From Allobosea lupini (GTDB lineage Bacteria > Pseudomonadota > Alphaproteobacteria > Rhizobiales > Beijerinckiaceae), in the NCBI RefSeq assembly GCF_900109525.1, contig NZ_FOAN01000005.1, forward strand, positions 1 to 64,000: a stretch of DNA of 64,000 nt, read 5' to 3'. A model generated the notes under the pieces. The model searched no databases, had not been told where the DNA came from, and saw nothing but the letters and a program-made list of their open reading frames with translations. Shown piece by piece: positions 33,743 to 42,280 of the stretch. Position numbers and translations under genes: made by a program. The first letter of the stretch is position 1. The number at the start of each line of letters is the position of its first letter.

Positions 33743-34807
33743 TCAGAACGCCCGCTCGGCCTCCGCCGGCAGGAAGCCTTCGGCGAAGGCATTGCCGGCC
33801 TTGGCCTTGTCCTTGAAGGAGACAGCCAGCCCGATCTGGTCGAGCCCCTTTTGCCAGCGCGCCTTGTCGATGCTGCCGAAGCCGTTCGCCTTGACGCCCG
33901 GCGTCATCACATAGTGGTCGAGCGCCATCTTCAGACGCTCCAGCTCGATCTCGGGACGGGCACCGTCATTGCGCTGGAGCACGCCGGCGATCGCCGCCTC
34001 CGGCGCGGCGACGACATCGCGGACACTGCGCGTGATCGCCCGCAGCAGGCCACGCACCGCTTGCGGCTTCTCCGCGATCAGCTTCGGTGAGACGATCACG
34101 GCATTGCCGTAGAGCTCGATGCCATGATCGGCCATCAGCAAGGTTACGATATCCTCGGCCGGCACGCCACGCGCCTTCATGTTGATCACGGAGGTGTGGG
34201 CAAAGCCGAAGATCGCATCGAGCTCGCCGGAGGCCAGCATCGGCTCGCGCACGGTGAAGCCGATATTCTCGAGCTTGATCTTGGCGTCGTCGATGCCGTT
34301 GACCTTCCTGAACACCGGCCATTGCGCGAAGGCGCCGTCCGCGGCGGGAGCGCCGAGCTTCTTGCCTTCCAGGCTCTTGGGATCGCTGCTGATGCCGCGG
34401 CTCTTGCGCCCGACGATCGCGAAAGGCGGCCGGTCATAGACCATCATCACCGCCTTGAGATCGATCGTCGGCTTCTCGTCGCGGAAGCGGATCAGCGTAT
34501 TCACATCACCGAAGCCGGCATCGAAGTCACCGCTTGCGACCCGGGGGATCGCTTCACGCGACCCTGTCCCGGGCTCGATCGTGACGTCCAGCCCTTCGTC
34601 GCGGAAATAGCCCTTGTCCAGGGCAGTGAGGAACAGCGCCGCCGGCCCCTCGAAACGCCAATCAAGCGTGAAGCGCAACGGGATGGTGGCAGCTGCGACA
34701 GGCGCACTGCGCAAGCCGGCCCAGGCGGCAACACCGGTTCCCGCGAGGAAACGCCCGAACCCGCGCCGGGAGATCGGCGCGCCAGGCAGGGGCATGGCAA
34801 CGGACAT
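33743..34807 (-). CDS. Tat-exported ABC-type substrate-binding protein (NMT1/THI5-like)
   Basis: The 354-residue protein starts with a twin-arginine signal (SRRGFGRFLAG, residues 13-23, then a hydrophobic stretch ending at VAAATIP). It has the NMT1/SsuA fold with LRFTLDWRFEGPAALFL and the GTGSREAIPRVASGDFDAGFGD ligand loop region. Relatives bind nitrate, sulfonates, taurine or pyrimidine precursors. The ATG at 34807 is preferred because ggag lies 6 nt upstream. No permease or ATPase gene is next to it, so this is an orphan binding protein; the neighbouring acyl-CoA synthetase suggests an organic acid ligand, weakly. Confidence 0.85.
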   Translation of the reverse strand: MSVAMPLPGAPISRRGFGRFLAGTGVAAWAGLRSAPVAAATIPLRFTLDWRFEGPAALFLTALDKGYFRDEGLDVTIEPGTGSREAIPRVASGDFDAGFGDVNTLIRFRDEKPTIDLKAVMMVYDRPPFAIVGRKSRGISSDPKSLEGKKLGAPAADGAFAQWPVFRKVNGIDDAKIKLENIGFTVREPMLASGELDAIFGFAHTSVINMKARGVPAEDIVTLLMADHGIELYGNAVIVSPKLIAEKPQAVRGLLRAITRSVRDVVAAPEAAIAGVLQRNDGARPEIELERLKMALDHYVMTPGVKANGFGSIDKARWQKGLDQIGLAVSFKDKAKAGNAFAEGFLPAEAERAF

Positions 34808-34992
34808 GGCAAACTCCGGAGCGACCATAGCCGACACGGACGCAAGGACCTCTCCGACGGGGCTGACGGAGCACCATACCGGAGACGCAAAGCAACCAAG
34901 ACTTCCCTAGCCGGCAGGTCAAGCGCCAACACGGCAAGATCGCGGCGAAATCGCGGAAATGGTTACGTTTTTCTGCGGCAGTGCTGCAGGAG

Positions 34993-35466
34993 TCACAAGG
35001 GCAGCGCCCCGTCGGTCTTGACCTCCTCCATCACCGCATAGGTGCGGGTCTCGCGGACGGCCGGCAGCGCCAGCAGCACATCGCCGAGAAAGCGGCGATA
35101 GGCGTTCATGTCGGCGACACGGGTCTTGACCAGATAATCGAAGCCGCCGGCGACCATATGGCATTCCAGCACCTCAGGAGCCCGCTTCACCGCTGCGGCA
35201 AAGCGCTCGAAGGCGTCGGGCGTCGTCTTGTCGAGATAAACCTCGACGAAGACCAGGAGGTTGAGGCCGAGCTTCACCGGATCGAGCGTCGCGCGGTAGC
35301 CGGTGATGAAGCCCTCGCGCGCCAGCCGCTTCAGCCGCTCGCCGGTCGCGGTCGGCGACAGCCCGACCTTTTCCGCCAGTTCGACGCCGGCGGCGCGGCC
35401 GTCGTTCTGGAGCAGCGCGAGCAGGCGCCGGTCGGTTCGATCGATAACCGGATTATTCTCTGCCAT
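34993..35466 (-). CDS. Lrp/AsnC family regulator, probable proline-responsive regulator of putA
   Basis: The 157-residue protein has the Lrp helix-turn-helix (RRLLALLQNDGRAAGVELAEKVGLSPTATGERLKRL) and a C-terminal ligand-sensing alpha/beta domain (DYLVKTRVADMNAYRRFL). It is transcribed divergently from putA, the known arrangement of PutR in alphaproteobacteria, where proline-bound PutR activates putA. Direct repeats in the shared intergenic region fit its binding. The ATG at 35466 was chosen as the first start before the HTH. Confidence 0.9.
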   Translation of the reverse strand: MAENNPVIDRTDRRLLALLQNDGRAAGVELAEKVGLSPTATGERLKRLAREGFITGYRATLDPVKLGLNLLVFVEVYLDKTTPDAFERFAAAVKRAPEVLECHMVAGGFDYLVKTRVADMNAYRRFLGDVLLALPAVRETRTYAVMEEVKTDGALPL

Positions 35467-35470
35467 AGCA

Positions 35471-35525
35471 ATATCCAGCGGGAAAAATCACTATATATTC
35501 GCCGAAATCTCCATTGATATCCAGC
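35471..35525. promoter_or_regulatory. Direct repeats between the Lrp gene and putA, candidate PutR sites
   Basis: The 9-mer atatccagc occurs at 35471-35479 and 35517-35525, 46 nt apart, in the 113-nt region between the two divergent genes, with an AT-rich stretch (ctatatattc) between them. Lrp-type octamers typically contact several spaced sites, so these are plausible binding positions. This is inference from position and repetition only. Confidence 0.4.
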
Positions 35526-35579
35526 CCTGTTGCGATGATTCTGCAGATCATCCCGCCGCCGAGACCCGGAGCCTTCTTC

Positions 35580-38500
35580 ATGGCCGCCCCTGCGCCCGTC
35601 TTCCACGCCCCTTATGCCGAGGACGATGCCGCGATCGCCGGTCGCCTGCTCTCCGGCGGCCGCCGGGATCCCCTGGCCAAGGCGAGGATCGATGCCCGCG
35701 CCACCTCGCTGGTCGACGCGATCCGCACCCGCAAGGTCGGCCTCGGCGGCATCGAGGAATTGCTGCGCGAATACTCTCTCTCGACCAAGGAGGGCCTCGC
35801 GCTGATGGTGCTGGCCGAGGCGCTGCTGCGCGTGCCCGACGCCGCCACCGCCGACCGGCTGATCGAGGACAAGCTCGGCCAGGGCGACTTCGCCCATCAC
35901 GAATCCAAGTCCGACGCCTTCCTGATCTCGGCCTCGTCCTGGGCGCTCGGCATCACCGCCCGCATCATCCAGCCGGGCGAGACGCCGACCAGCATCATCG
36001 GCAACCTCTCGAAGCGCCTCGGCCTGCCCGCCGTGCGCACCGCGACGCGCCAGGCGATGCGCGTCATGGGCAACCATTTCGTCCTCGGCCAGACGATCGA
36101 GGAGGCACTGAAGCGCGCCCGTTCCGGCTCGGGCAAGCTCTACCGCTACTCCTTCGACATGCTCGGCGAAGGCGCCCGCACGCAGGCCGATGCCGACCGC
36201 TACTACGCCTCCTATGCCGACGCGATCGACGCCATCGGCCGCTCGGCCGGCAACGACAGGCTGCCGAACCGCCCCGGCATCTCGGTCAAGCTCTCGGCGC
36301 TGCATCCGCGCTACGAGGCGACCAATCGCGAGCGCGTCCTCGCCGAGCTCACCCCAAAGGTGATCGAGCTCGCCCGCCAGGCCAAAAAATATGACCTCAA
36401 CTTCACCGTCGATGCCGAGGAGGCCGACAGGCTCGAGCTTTCGCTCGACGTGATCGCTGCGGTGATGGCCGAGCCTTCCCTCGCCGGCTGGGACGGTTTC
36501 GGCCTCGCCATCCAGGCCTATCAGAAGCGCGCCGCGGCGGTGATCGACCACATCGCGGCGCTGGCCGAAACCTATGACCGCCGGCTGATGGTTCGCCTGG
36601 TCAAGGGCGCCTATTGGGACACCGAGCTGAAGCGCGCCCAGGAGCGCGGCCTGCCCGACTATCCGGTCTTCACCCGCAAGGCGATGACCGACCTCAACTA
36701 CGAGGCCTGCGCGAAGCAGCTCCTCGCCTTGCGCCCGCGCATCATTCCCCAGTTCGCCACCCACAACGCGCTGACCGTCGCCACCGTCGCCGAGCTCGCC
36801 GACGATGCCGAGAATTTCGAGTTCCAGCGCCTGCACGGCATGGGCGAGGCGCTGTATGAGCGCCTGCTGCAGTCGGATGCCGGCTTCGCCTGCCGGACCT
36901 ATGCGCCGGTCGGCGGCCATCAGGACCTTCTCGCCTATCTCGTCCGCCGCCTGCTCGAGAACGGCGCCAACTCCTCCTTCGTCTCGGTCTCCGGCGATCC
37001 CGACGTGCCGGTCGCGACGCTGCTGGTGCCGCCGGCCGACATCATCGGGACGCCGAGCGCAGCCCGCCATCGCCGCATCCCGCTGCCGGCCGAGCTCTTC
37101 GGACCGTCGCGCCGCAACTCCGCCGGCGTCGAGCTCGGCGATGCGCAGAGCCTCGCCGGCCTCCTCGCCGAGATCCGCGCCGCCGCCGCCAAGCCCGTGC
37201 CCGAGGCCGTGCCGCTGATCGACGGCAAGCCCGGGACCGGCACCGCCCGCGACGTGCTCTCGCCGATCGACGGCAATCCGGTCGGCCGCGTCACCGAGGG
37301 CGATGCCGCCAGCGCCGAGAAGGCGATGGCCGCAGCCAAGGCCGGCTTCCACGCCTGGAACGCGACTCCCGCCCGCAACCGCGCCGCATCCCTGCGCCAG
37401 GCCGCCGACCTGATGGAGGCCCGCCGCGGCCCGATCCTGGCGCTGCTCCAGTCCGAGGCCGGCAAGACGCTGGACGACGCCGTCGCCGAATTGCGCGAGG
37501 CCGTCGACTTCCTGCGCTACTACGCTGCAGAAGCCGAGGCCAAGTTCGCCGTGCCGACCGCCCTTCCCGGCCCGACCGGCGAGGACAACCGCCTGATCCT
37601 GCGCGGCCGTGGGCCCTTCGTCTGCATCGCGCCCTGGAACTTCCCGCTCGCAATCTTCACCGGCCAGGTCGCGGCGGCGCTGGTCGCCGGCAACAGCGTC
37701 GTCGCCAAGCCCGCGCCGCAGACCCCGCTGATCGCCGCGCTTGCCGTCCGCCTCCTCCACGAGGCCGGCATCCCCAAAACCGCGCTGCACTTCGCCCCCG
37801 GCGACGGCAAGCTCGGCGCCGCCTTGGTCGCCCATAAGGACGTCGCCGGCGTCGCCTTCACCGGCTCGACCGCGACCGCCCGCGCCATCAACCGCGCGCT
37901 CGCCAACAAGGACGGCCCGATCGTCCCGCTGATCGCCGAGACCGGCGGCCTCAACGCCATGATTGTCGACGCGACCGCTCTGGCCGAGCAGGTCGCCGAC
38001 GACGTCGTCCTCTCCGCCTTCCGCTCGGCCGGCCAGCGCTGCTCGGCGCTGCGCCTGCTCGTCGTGCAGGAGGACGTCGCCGACAAGATGGTCGAGATGA
38101 TCGAGGGCGCCGCCCGCGAGCTCACGCTCGGTGACCCCCGCCAGATCGAGACCCATGTCGGCCCGGTGATCGACGCTGCCGCCAAGGAGCGCCTCGACGC
38201 CCATATCGCCGCGATGCGCTCAGCCGGCCGCGTGACCTATGCCGGCAGGACGCCGGATTTGCCCGGCACCTTCGTCGCCCCGCACATCATCAGGCTCGAC
38301 AAGGTCGCCGACCTCGCCGCCGAGCATTTCGGCCCGGTGCTGCATGTCGTGCGCTGGAAGGCCGGCCAGCTCGACAAGGTGCTCGCCGAGATCGAGGCGA
38401 CCGGCTACGGCCTGACCTTCGGCCTGCATTCGCGCATCGAGGCCACGGTCGAGCGCGTCGTCGACCGGCTCTCGACCGGCAACATCTATGTCAACCGCAA

Positions 38501-38672
38501 CATGATCGGCGCGGTCGTCGGCGTGCAGCCCTTCGGCGGCCACGGCCTGTCGGGCACCGGCCCCAAGGCCGGCGGCCCGAACTATCTTGCCCGCTTCGCC
38601 ACCGAGCAGACGGTGACGATCAATACGGCGGCGGCGGGCGGAAACGCCTCGCTGATCGCGATGGGGGAGTAG
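35580..38672 (+). CDS. putA: Bifunctional proline dehydrogenase/L-glutamate-gamma-semialdehyde dehydrogenase
   Basis: The 1030-residue enzyme oxidises proline to glutamate. The FAD-dependent PRODH domain (about 150-500) includes LVKGAYWDTELKRAQ and FATHNALTV; the NAD-dependent aldehyde dehydrogenase domain (about 530-1000) has Glu in LIAETGGLNAM near 785 and Cys in SAGQRCSALR near 820. There is no N-terminal ribbon-helix-helix DNA-binding domain, so unlike the E. coli protein it is a minimal enzyme and regulation falls to the Lrp-type gene. The ATG at 35580 has ggag 8 nt upstream; earlier starts are possible but lack support. Confidence 0.95.
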   Translation: MAAPAPVFHAPYAEDDAAIAGRLLSGGRRDPLAKARIDARATSLVDAIRTRKVGLGGIEELLREYSLSTKEGLALMVLAEALLRVPDAATADRLIEDKLGQGDFAHHESKSDAFLISASSWALGITARIIQPGETPTSIIGNLSKRLGLPAVRTATRQAMRVMGNHFVLGQTIEEALKRARSGSGKLYRYSFDMLGEGARTQADADRYYASYADAIDAIGRSAGNDRLPNRPGISVKLSALHPRYEATNRERVLAELTPKVIELARQAKKYDLNFTVDAEEADRLELSLDVIAAVMAEPSLAGWDGFGLAIQAYQKRAAAVIDHIAALAETYDRRLMVRLVKGAYWDTELKRAQERGLPDYPVFTRKAMTDLNYEACAKQLLALRPRIIPQFATHNALTVATVAELADDAENFEFQRLHGMGEALYERLLQSDAGFACRTYAPVGGHQDLLAYLVRRLLENGANSSFVSVSGDPDVPVATLLVPPADIIGTPSAARHRRIPLPAELFGPSRRNSAGVELGDAQSLAGLLAEIRAAAAKPVPEAVPLIDGKPGTGTARDVLSPIDGNPVGRVTEGDAASAEKAMAAAKAGFHAWNATPARNRAASLRQAADLMEARRGPILALLQSEAGKTLDDAVAELREAVDFLRYYAAEAEAKFAVPTALPGPTGEDNRLILRGRGPFVCIAPWNFPLAIFTGQVAAALVAGNSVVAKPAPQTPLIAALAVRLLHEAGIPKTALHFAPGDGKLGAALVAHKDVAGVAFTGSTATARAINRALANKDGPIVPLIAETGGLNAMIVDATALAEQVADDVVLSAFRSAGQRCSALRLLVVQEDVADKMVEMIEGAARELTLGDPRQIETHVGPVIDAAAKERLDAHIAAMRSAGRVTYAGRTPDLPGTFVAPHIIRLDKVADLAAEHFGPVLHVVRWKAGQLDKVLAEIEATGYGLTFGLHSRIEATVERVVDRLSTGNIYVNRNMIGAVVGVQPFGGHGLSGTGPKAGGPNYLARFATEQTVTINTAAAGGNASLIAMGE

Positions 38673-38694
38673 CCTCCTTCTCCCATGGCAGCCC

Positions 38695-38834
38695 CCTTCT
38701 CCCCTCGGGGGAGAAGGTCCCGGCAGGGGGATGAGGGCGGCTCGACCGGGCGAGCCGTCGACCACTCACCCCGCCTGACGGGCCCTCATCCGTCAGCGCT
38801 TCGCGCTGCCACCTTCTCCCCCGAGGGGAGAAGG
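38695..38834. repeat. Palindromic repeat, family C (copy 1)
   Basis: Both ends are near-perfect palindromes (ccttctcccctcgggggag and ctcccccgaggggagaagg), and the middle carries ggcagggggatgagggcgg and ccctcatccgtcagcgct as further inverted arms. It is nearly identical to 39795-39927. It lies between the converging putA and a small hypothetical gene. Confidence 0.85.
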
Positions 38835-38846
38835 GTTCCCCGCCCC

Positions 38847-39110
38847 CTACTCCGCCGCCCTTGCCGCTGCCTGCTTCAGCCGCGCCAGCGCTTCCTCGGC
38901 GCCGGCCTTGACCGCCGGGTCCGTCACCTGCCCCTCCTGCGCGACGCGCTCGGCCAGCGCCGCGACGCTGAACTCAGCCCCGCTGGCGACGAGCTTCAGC
39001 ACCGCGTTCGACAGCACGTTCGGCCAATAGGCCGCGCCGCCCTTGGCCAGCCCCTTGGCCTTGCGGCCCTCGAATTCCTTGGTGAGCTGTTCGGGTGTCT
39101 TCCTGGCCAT
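38847..39110 (-). CDS. Small hypothetical protein (87 aa)
   Basis: The protein starts MARKTPEQLTKEFEGRKAKG and is Ala/Lys-rich, with likely helices throughout and no signal peptide, cysteine or known motif. A ggaag lies upstream of the ATG at 39110. Family C repeats or repeat-rich DNA lie on both sides. I do not recognise it; codon bias matches core genes, so it is probably real. Confidence 0.6.
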   Translation of the reverse strand: MARKTPEQLTKEFEGRKAKGLAKGGAAYWPNVLSNAVLKLVASGAEFSVAALAERVAQEGQVTDPAVKAGAEEALARLKQAAARAAE

Positions 39111-39192
39111 GGCGTAGGGCTTCCGGTGAATCGGGTCTGAGGCGAGCTTATAGCAGCCTGCCGGCAAAGAGCGCGGAACCTCGACGCAAACT

Positions 39193-39414
39193 CCCTTCCC
39201 CCTTGTGGGGAAGGGCCGGGGATGGGGGTGGTGCCGCCTGGCGATCGCTCGCCGGAAAGACGACTGGCAGCAGCGACAGCACTGTCTTGTTCGAGAGATC
39301 GCTCCAGCTTTGCGACCCCCACCCCTGCCCCTCCCCACTGATCTCGGGCCTGCCCGAGATCAGCACTCAGAGTGGTCGAAGTCGGGTAGACCCGACTTCG
39401 ACGCGGGGAAGGGG
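39193..39414. repeat. Palindromic repeat, family D (copy 1) with nested insertion
   Basis: Begins cccttcccccttgtggggaaggg and contains ccggggatgggggtggtg and, in the other half, gcgacccccacccctgcccctcccca; the other end reads gcggggaaggggttcg. The same framework occurs at 43525-43690. Here the right arm is interrupted by two perfect hairpins (39338-39402). The region is non-coding and lies between two small hypothetical genes. Confidence 0.8.
39338..39402. repeat. Two tandem perfect hairpins nested in a larger repeat
   Basis: The first hairpin (39338-39363) has 12-bp arms ctgatctcgggc/gcccgagatcag with loop ct. The second (39375-39402) has 13-bp arms gtcgaagtcgggt/acccgacttcgac with loop ag. 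An 11-nt spacer (cactcagagtg) separates them and is itself self-complementary. They interrupt the family D repeat exactly where its right arm would continue. Confidence 0.85.
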
Positions 39415-39429
39415 TTCGCGCCTCGCCGT

Positions 39430-39774
39430 CTAATTCTCGCCCTGCAGCGGAATCGCCTCGAGCTGCGCCTTGTGCCCGGCGATGCGCCGCTCGGCCTCGT
39501 ACCAGGCCTCCCTGCCCTCGACGCCCTGGCCGCGCAGGCGGATCGCCTCGTGGAAGGTCGCGCGCATCTCGTCGGAGAGGGCCTGCATGAATTCGCCTGA
39601 GCATTGCAGGCTATCCGGCCCACTACAGGCCTTCGCCCGCCGGCAATCCTTGCGGCCGCAGAAGCGCCAGCACTGCAGCAATGTCGCGAACTGGCGCAGC
39701 ATGATCGGCCGCTCGCGCTGGAAGCGCTCGAACTCCTCCTTGGTCGCGCCACGATGGTCGGGATTACGGGGCAT
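39430..39774 (-). CDS. Small Cys-containing hypothetical protein (114 aa)
   Basis: The protein starts MPRNPDHRGATKEEFERFQ. A cysteine cluster CWRFCGRKDC with two further Cys downstream (AC, QC) around residues 33-57 could bind zinc. The rest is helical and charged. The ribosome binding site ggagg 6 nt before the ATG is excellent, so the gene is real. Function unknown. It is flanked by family C and D repeats. Confidence 0.65.
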   Translation of the reverse strand: MPRNPDHRGATKEEFERFQRERPIMLRQFATLLQCWRFCGRKDCRRAKACSGPDSLQCSGEFMQALSDEMRATFHEAIRLRGQGVEGREAWYEAERRIAGHKAQLEAIPLQGEN

Positions 39775-39794
39775 GGGATTCCTCCGATTAGCCT

Positions 39795-39927
39795 CCTTCT
39801 CCCCTCGGGGGAGAAGGTCCGGCAGGGGATGAGGGCGGCACGACCGGGTGAGCGTTTGAGCGTCGGGCTGGACTTCCCTCATCCGTCAGCGCTTCGCGCT
39901 GCCACCTTCTCCCCCGAGGGGAGAAGG
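39795..39927. repeat. Palindromic repeat, family C (copy 2)
   Basis: Same ends as 38695-38834 (ccttctcccctcgggggagaaggtcc and accttctcccccgaggggag), with the central portion slightly shorter and more diverged. The two copies bracket the pair of small hypothetical genes at about 1.1 kb distance and are in the same orientation. Confidence 0.85.
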
Positions 39928-40482
39928 AGCGCGCCGCGCCTCCCGCGCCCAAGCTTTTCCCCGCCCGCAGGCTGATCCAGCGGGCGTTGTCGCATGTGAG
40001 GGGCAGCGGAGCGCCGCGAGGCGCTGGTTTGGTATCCGCTTCCGTGAGTTACGGACGCGGCGCGGATGGATTGAGCCACCATCCGCACGCCCCGTGGCGC
40101 TCCGCCAGCGGCGATTTGAAAGCTCCGGGCCGCGCTTCTGTCACGCCGGTGCGAGCCGGCGCGGTCTAGCGAGCTCCTCGCGCAGGGATCGTAGTGTCCC
40201 CAGGTCGGTTCCCGAAGCCTCCCGGGAGCGAGGCGCAACCCTCGCCCGCAGGCGCCGCACCCACCCCGCCAAACGACATGCCTCCGGTTGGCCGCCCCTC
40301 GGGGATGGGATGCGGCGGAGTATACGGGAGGTTCGGAGGGCGGGGATAAGATTGCAGTCTATTCCCGCGAAGCGTCGCAAGCTCGAGAGCCCCCTTCCCC
40401 GGATGGGATACCTACCGTGGATTGCATTAGATATACTGATAACACATCATAAGCCGGGATTCGCGCCGATTTGGGATGGCCA
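39928..40482. other. Non-coding region with an unassigned structured segment
   Basis: About 555 bases with no supported gene. The part up to about 40420 is GC-rich; after that it becomes AT-rich up to the DUF262 gene. At 40006-40105 a 10-bp outer stem (gcggagcgcc/ggcgctccgc) encloses two hairpins: tccgt/acgga at 40041-40055 and gcggatgg/ccatccgc at 40062-40086. This resembles a branched RNA or another repeat. I could not match it to RNase P, tmRNA, SRP RNA or a tRNA. Confidence 0.5.
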
Positions 40483-41577
40483 ATGTCACTCGAAGCAGAA
40501 ATCAAGCAAAGCGCTCGAAAAATTGCTACAGACTCTTACGAGATGTCTGTTGGCGAATTGATGAATGTTTACCGAGATGGCGAGCTAATTGTGAGCCCCG
40601 AATTTCAGCGTTTGTTTCGTTGGAGCAGAAGTCAAAAGAGCCATTTGATTGAATCTTTACTGATTGGAGTTCCGATACCGTCGATATTTGTCTTTGAACT
40701 GGAAGACGGAATTTGGGAATTAATTGACGGCCTACAACGAGTTTCAACCATACTTGAATTTGCTGGTCTTCTTAGGAAAGAAGATGGAGATTTATACGAT
40801 CCATCCGTACTCGAAGGCACACGTTATTTACCATCACTTCAAGGAGCAACATGGGAGAAATCGAAATCAGGAAATGGAATTGGATCGACGCATCAAATTG
40901 CCATAAAGCGCTCACGTATCAGCCTGCAGATACTCCGGAAAGCCAGCGATGAAAAGGCAAAATACGATCTATTTCAGAGATTGAATAGCCACGGTTCGAC
41001 AGCAACAGCTCAAGAGTTACGTAATTGCATTCTGTTTATGCTAAACAAGGGTATGTTTAGGAGAATGAAACAGCTTGCATACGACGATAGATTTATAAAT
41101 ATCATGAAACCATCCGATCGACTCACGGAAAATCAAGCGATGCTTGATTACCTGACGAGATATTTGGTATTTATTCATGTTGATTATAATAAAGCATGGG
41201 ACATTGAAGAATTCCTAGATAATGGCCTCGTCGAACTCTCGGAAGAAAGCGAAGAAGATATAGGAGATATGCTAGATACATTTGAAGAAACCCTAGATTT
41301 ATTTAGCAGAATTGGCGAAGATAACGCGCTTCGACGTTTCAAAGATGGAAGATTCCAAGGAAAAGTTGGGCAGGCTGCATTCGAAACAATCTTTCTCGGT
41401 GTTGCTCAAAACATTTCATCGATCCAGAAGAAGAAAGATAAAAAAACCTATGTCCTTAATAGAATAAGAAATTTATGGCCGCGCGCTGACGTGATGGATT
41501 TTACGCGGGCAGGATTACGCGGAACGGATCGAATTCAGAAAACGATTCCATTTGGAAAAGATTGGTTTTCCAAATGA
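40483..41577 (+). CDS. DUF262 (GmrS/ParB-nuclease-like) protein
   Basis: The 364-residue protein has the DUF262 N-terminal signature: PEFQRLFRW at 39-47, then LIESLLIGVPIPSIFVFE and IDGLQRVST at 81-89 (the common DGQQR appears as DGLQR). This domain is the ParB-like nuclease/NTPase part of GmrSD-type restriction enzymes and of other defence proteins. The gene is strikingly AT-rich compared with its neighbours, which suggests recent transfer. Its stop overlaps the start of the HEPN gene in an ATGA junction, so the two are made together. The ATG at 40483 follows ggga. Confidence 0.85.
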   Translation: MSLEAEIKQSARKIATDSYEMSVGELMNVYRDGELIVSPEFQRLFRWSRSQKSHLIESLLIGVPIPSIFVFELEDGIWELIDGLQRVSTILEFAGLLRKEDGDLYDPSVLEGTRYLPSLQGATWEKSKSGNGIGSTHQIAIKRSRISLQILRKASDEKAKYDLFQRLNSHGSTATAQELRNCILFMLNKGMFRRMKQLAYDDRFINIMKPSDRLTENQAMLDYLTRYLVFIHVDYNKAWDIEEFLDNGLVELSEESEEDIGDMLDTFEETLDLFSRIGEDNALRRFKDGRFQGKVGQAAFETIFLGVAQNISSIQKKKDKKTYVLNRIRNLWPRADVMDFTRAGLRGTDRIQKTIPFGKDWFSK

Positions 41578-42215
41578 GAGCACTGACAATCGACGACCTA
41601 CAAAGCATACTCGACTCCGAGCTAGTTTGGAGAAGGCGCGAAATGTCGTCTCTAGTAACTCTGTTGAAATCAAATACAGAGGTTACGCAAAAAGCAATTA
41701 TTAGAGCCGGCGTTCCGCTCTTATATGCTCACTGGGAAGGGTTCGGTCGAGAATGCTTTGTACGATATTTTGAATACGTATCTTATAGAAAACTAAAATT
41801 CAGGCAATTATCTCCAGCATTTCTTTACATGTCTTCATTTCCAAGTATGTCAACAATACAAAATGGTGGAATTAAGAATGGAATCGATGCCATTAACTCA
41901 ATTATAAAACGCATGGATTCGACCAATAAGGATCCATTTAGAAAAAGGATAAGCACAAAATCGAATTTGAGATCAGACGCTCTAGAGGATTTAATGCTTT
42001 CGTGCGGCCTAGATACAAGCGAGCTGATGCTACATTCTGAATTCATCGACAAAGAATTGTGCGACTCTCGCAATGAAATCGCTCACGGAAGCGGAGCGGC
42101 TCCGTCACTCGATGCATTTCTAAAGCGACGAGATACGACATTCACTATTATGACAACGCTACATAATACGGTAGTCAACGCAGCGATAAACCAAAAATAC
42201 AAAGCAGCCGCTTAA
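41574..42215 (+). CDS. HEPN nuclease-like protein (MAE_28990/MAE_18760 type)
   Basis: This 213-residue, mostly helical protein contains Arg166-N-E-I-A-His171, the Rx4H active-site motif of HEPN ribonucleases, in the expected C-terminal position. The pattern GVPLLYAHWEGFGRECFVRY is typical of the MAE_28990 branch. HEPN proteins are RNA-cleaving toxins or defence effectors. It is coupled to the DUF262 gene by an ATGA overlap and shares its AT-rich composition. Pairing of these two families occurs elsewhere, but no mechanism is known to me. Family assignment comes from motifs only. Confidence 0.75.
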   Translation: MRALTIDDLQSILDSELVWRRREMSSLVTLLKSNTEVTQKAIIRAGVPLLYAHWEGFGRECFVRYFEYVSYRKLKFRQLSPAFLYMSSFPSMSTIQNGGIKNGIDAINSIIKRMDSTNKDPFRKRISTKSNLRSDALEDLMLSCGLDTSELMLHSEFIDKELCDSRNEIAHGSGAAPSLDAFLKRRDTTFTIMTTLHNTVVNAAINQKYKAAA

Positions 42216-42280
42216 GAGTTACGAGCAGCCCGCTCCCGGAAGCAGCCCGCTTGACTCCCCTCCCCCTCCCATCCTACGCC

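Noticed and set aside
35331..38204. Long open frame on the strand opposite putA (957 codons)
   Set aside because: It is an antisense shadow produced by GC-rich codon bias; composition is low complexity and PutA on the other strand has all family motifs.
38695..39927. CRISPR array
   Set aside because: Repeats are long palindromes in two to three copies without regular spacers, and no cas genes are present.
39961..40420. RNase P RNA, tmRNA or SRP RNA in the gene-free region
   Set aside because: The conserved core strings of these RNAs are missing, although the region can fold.
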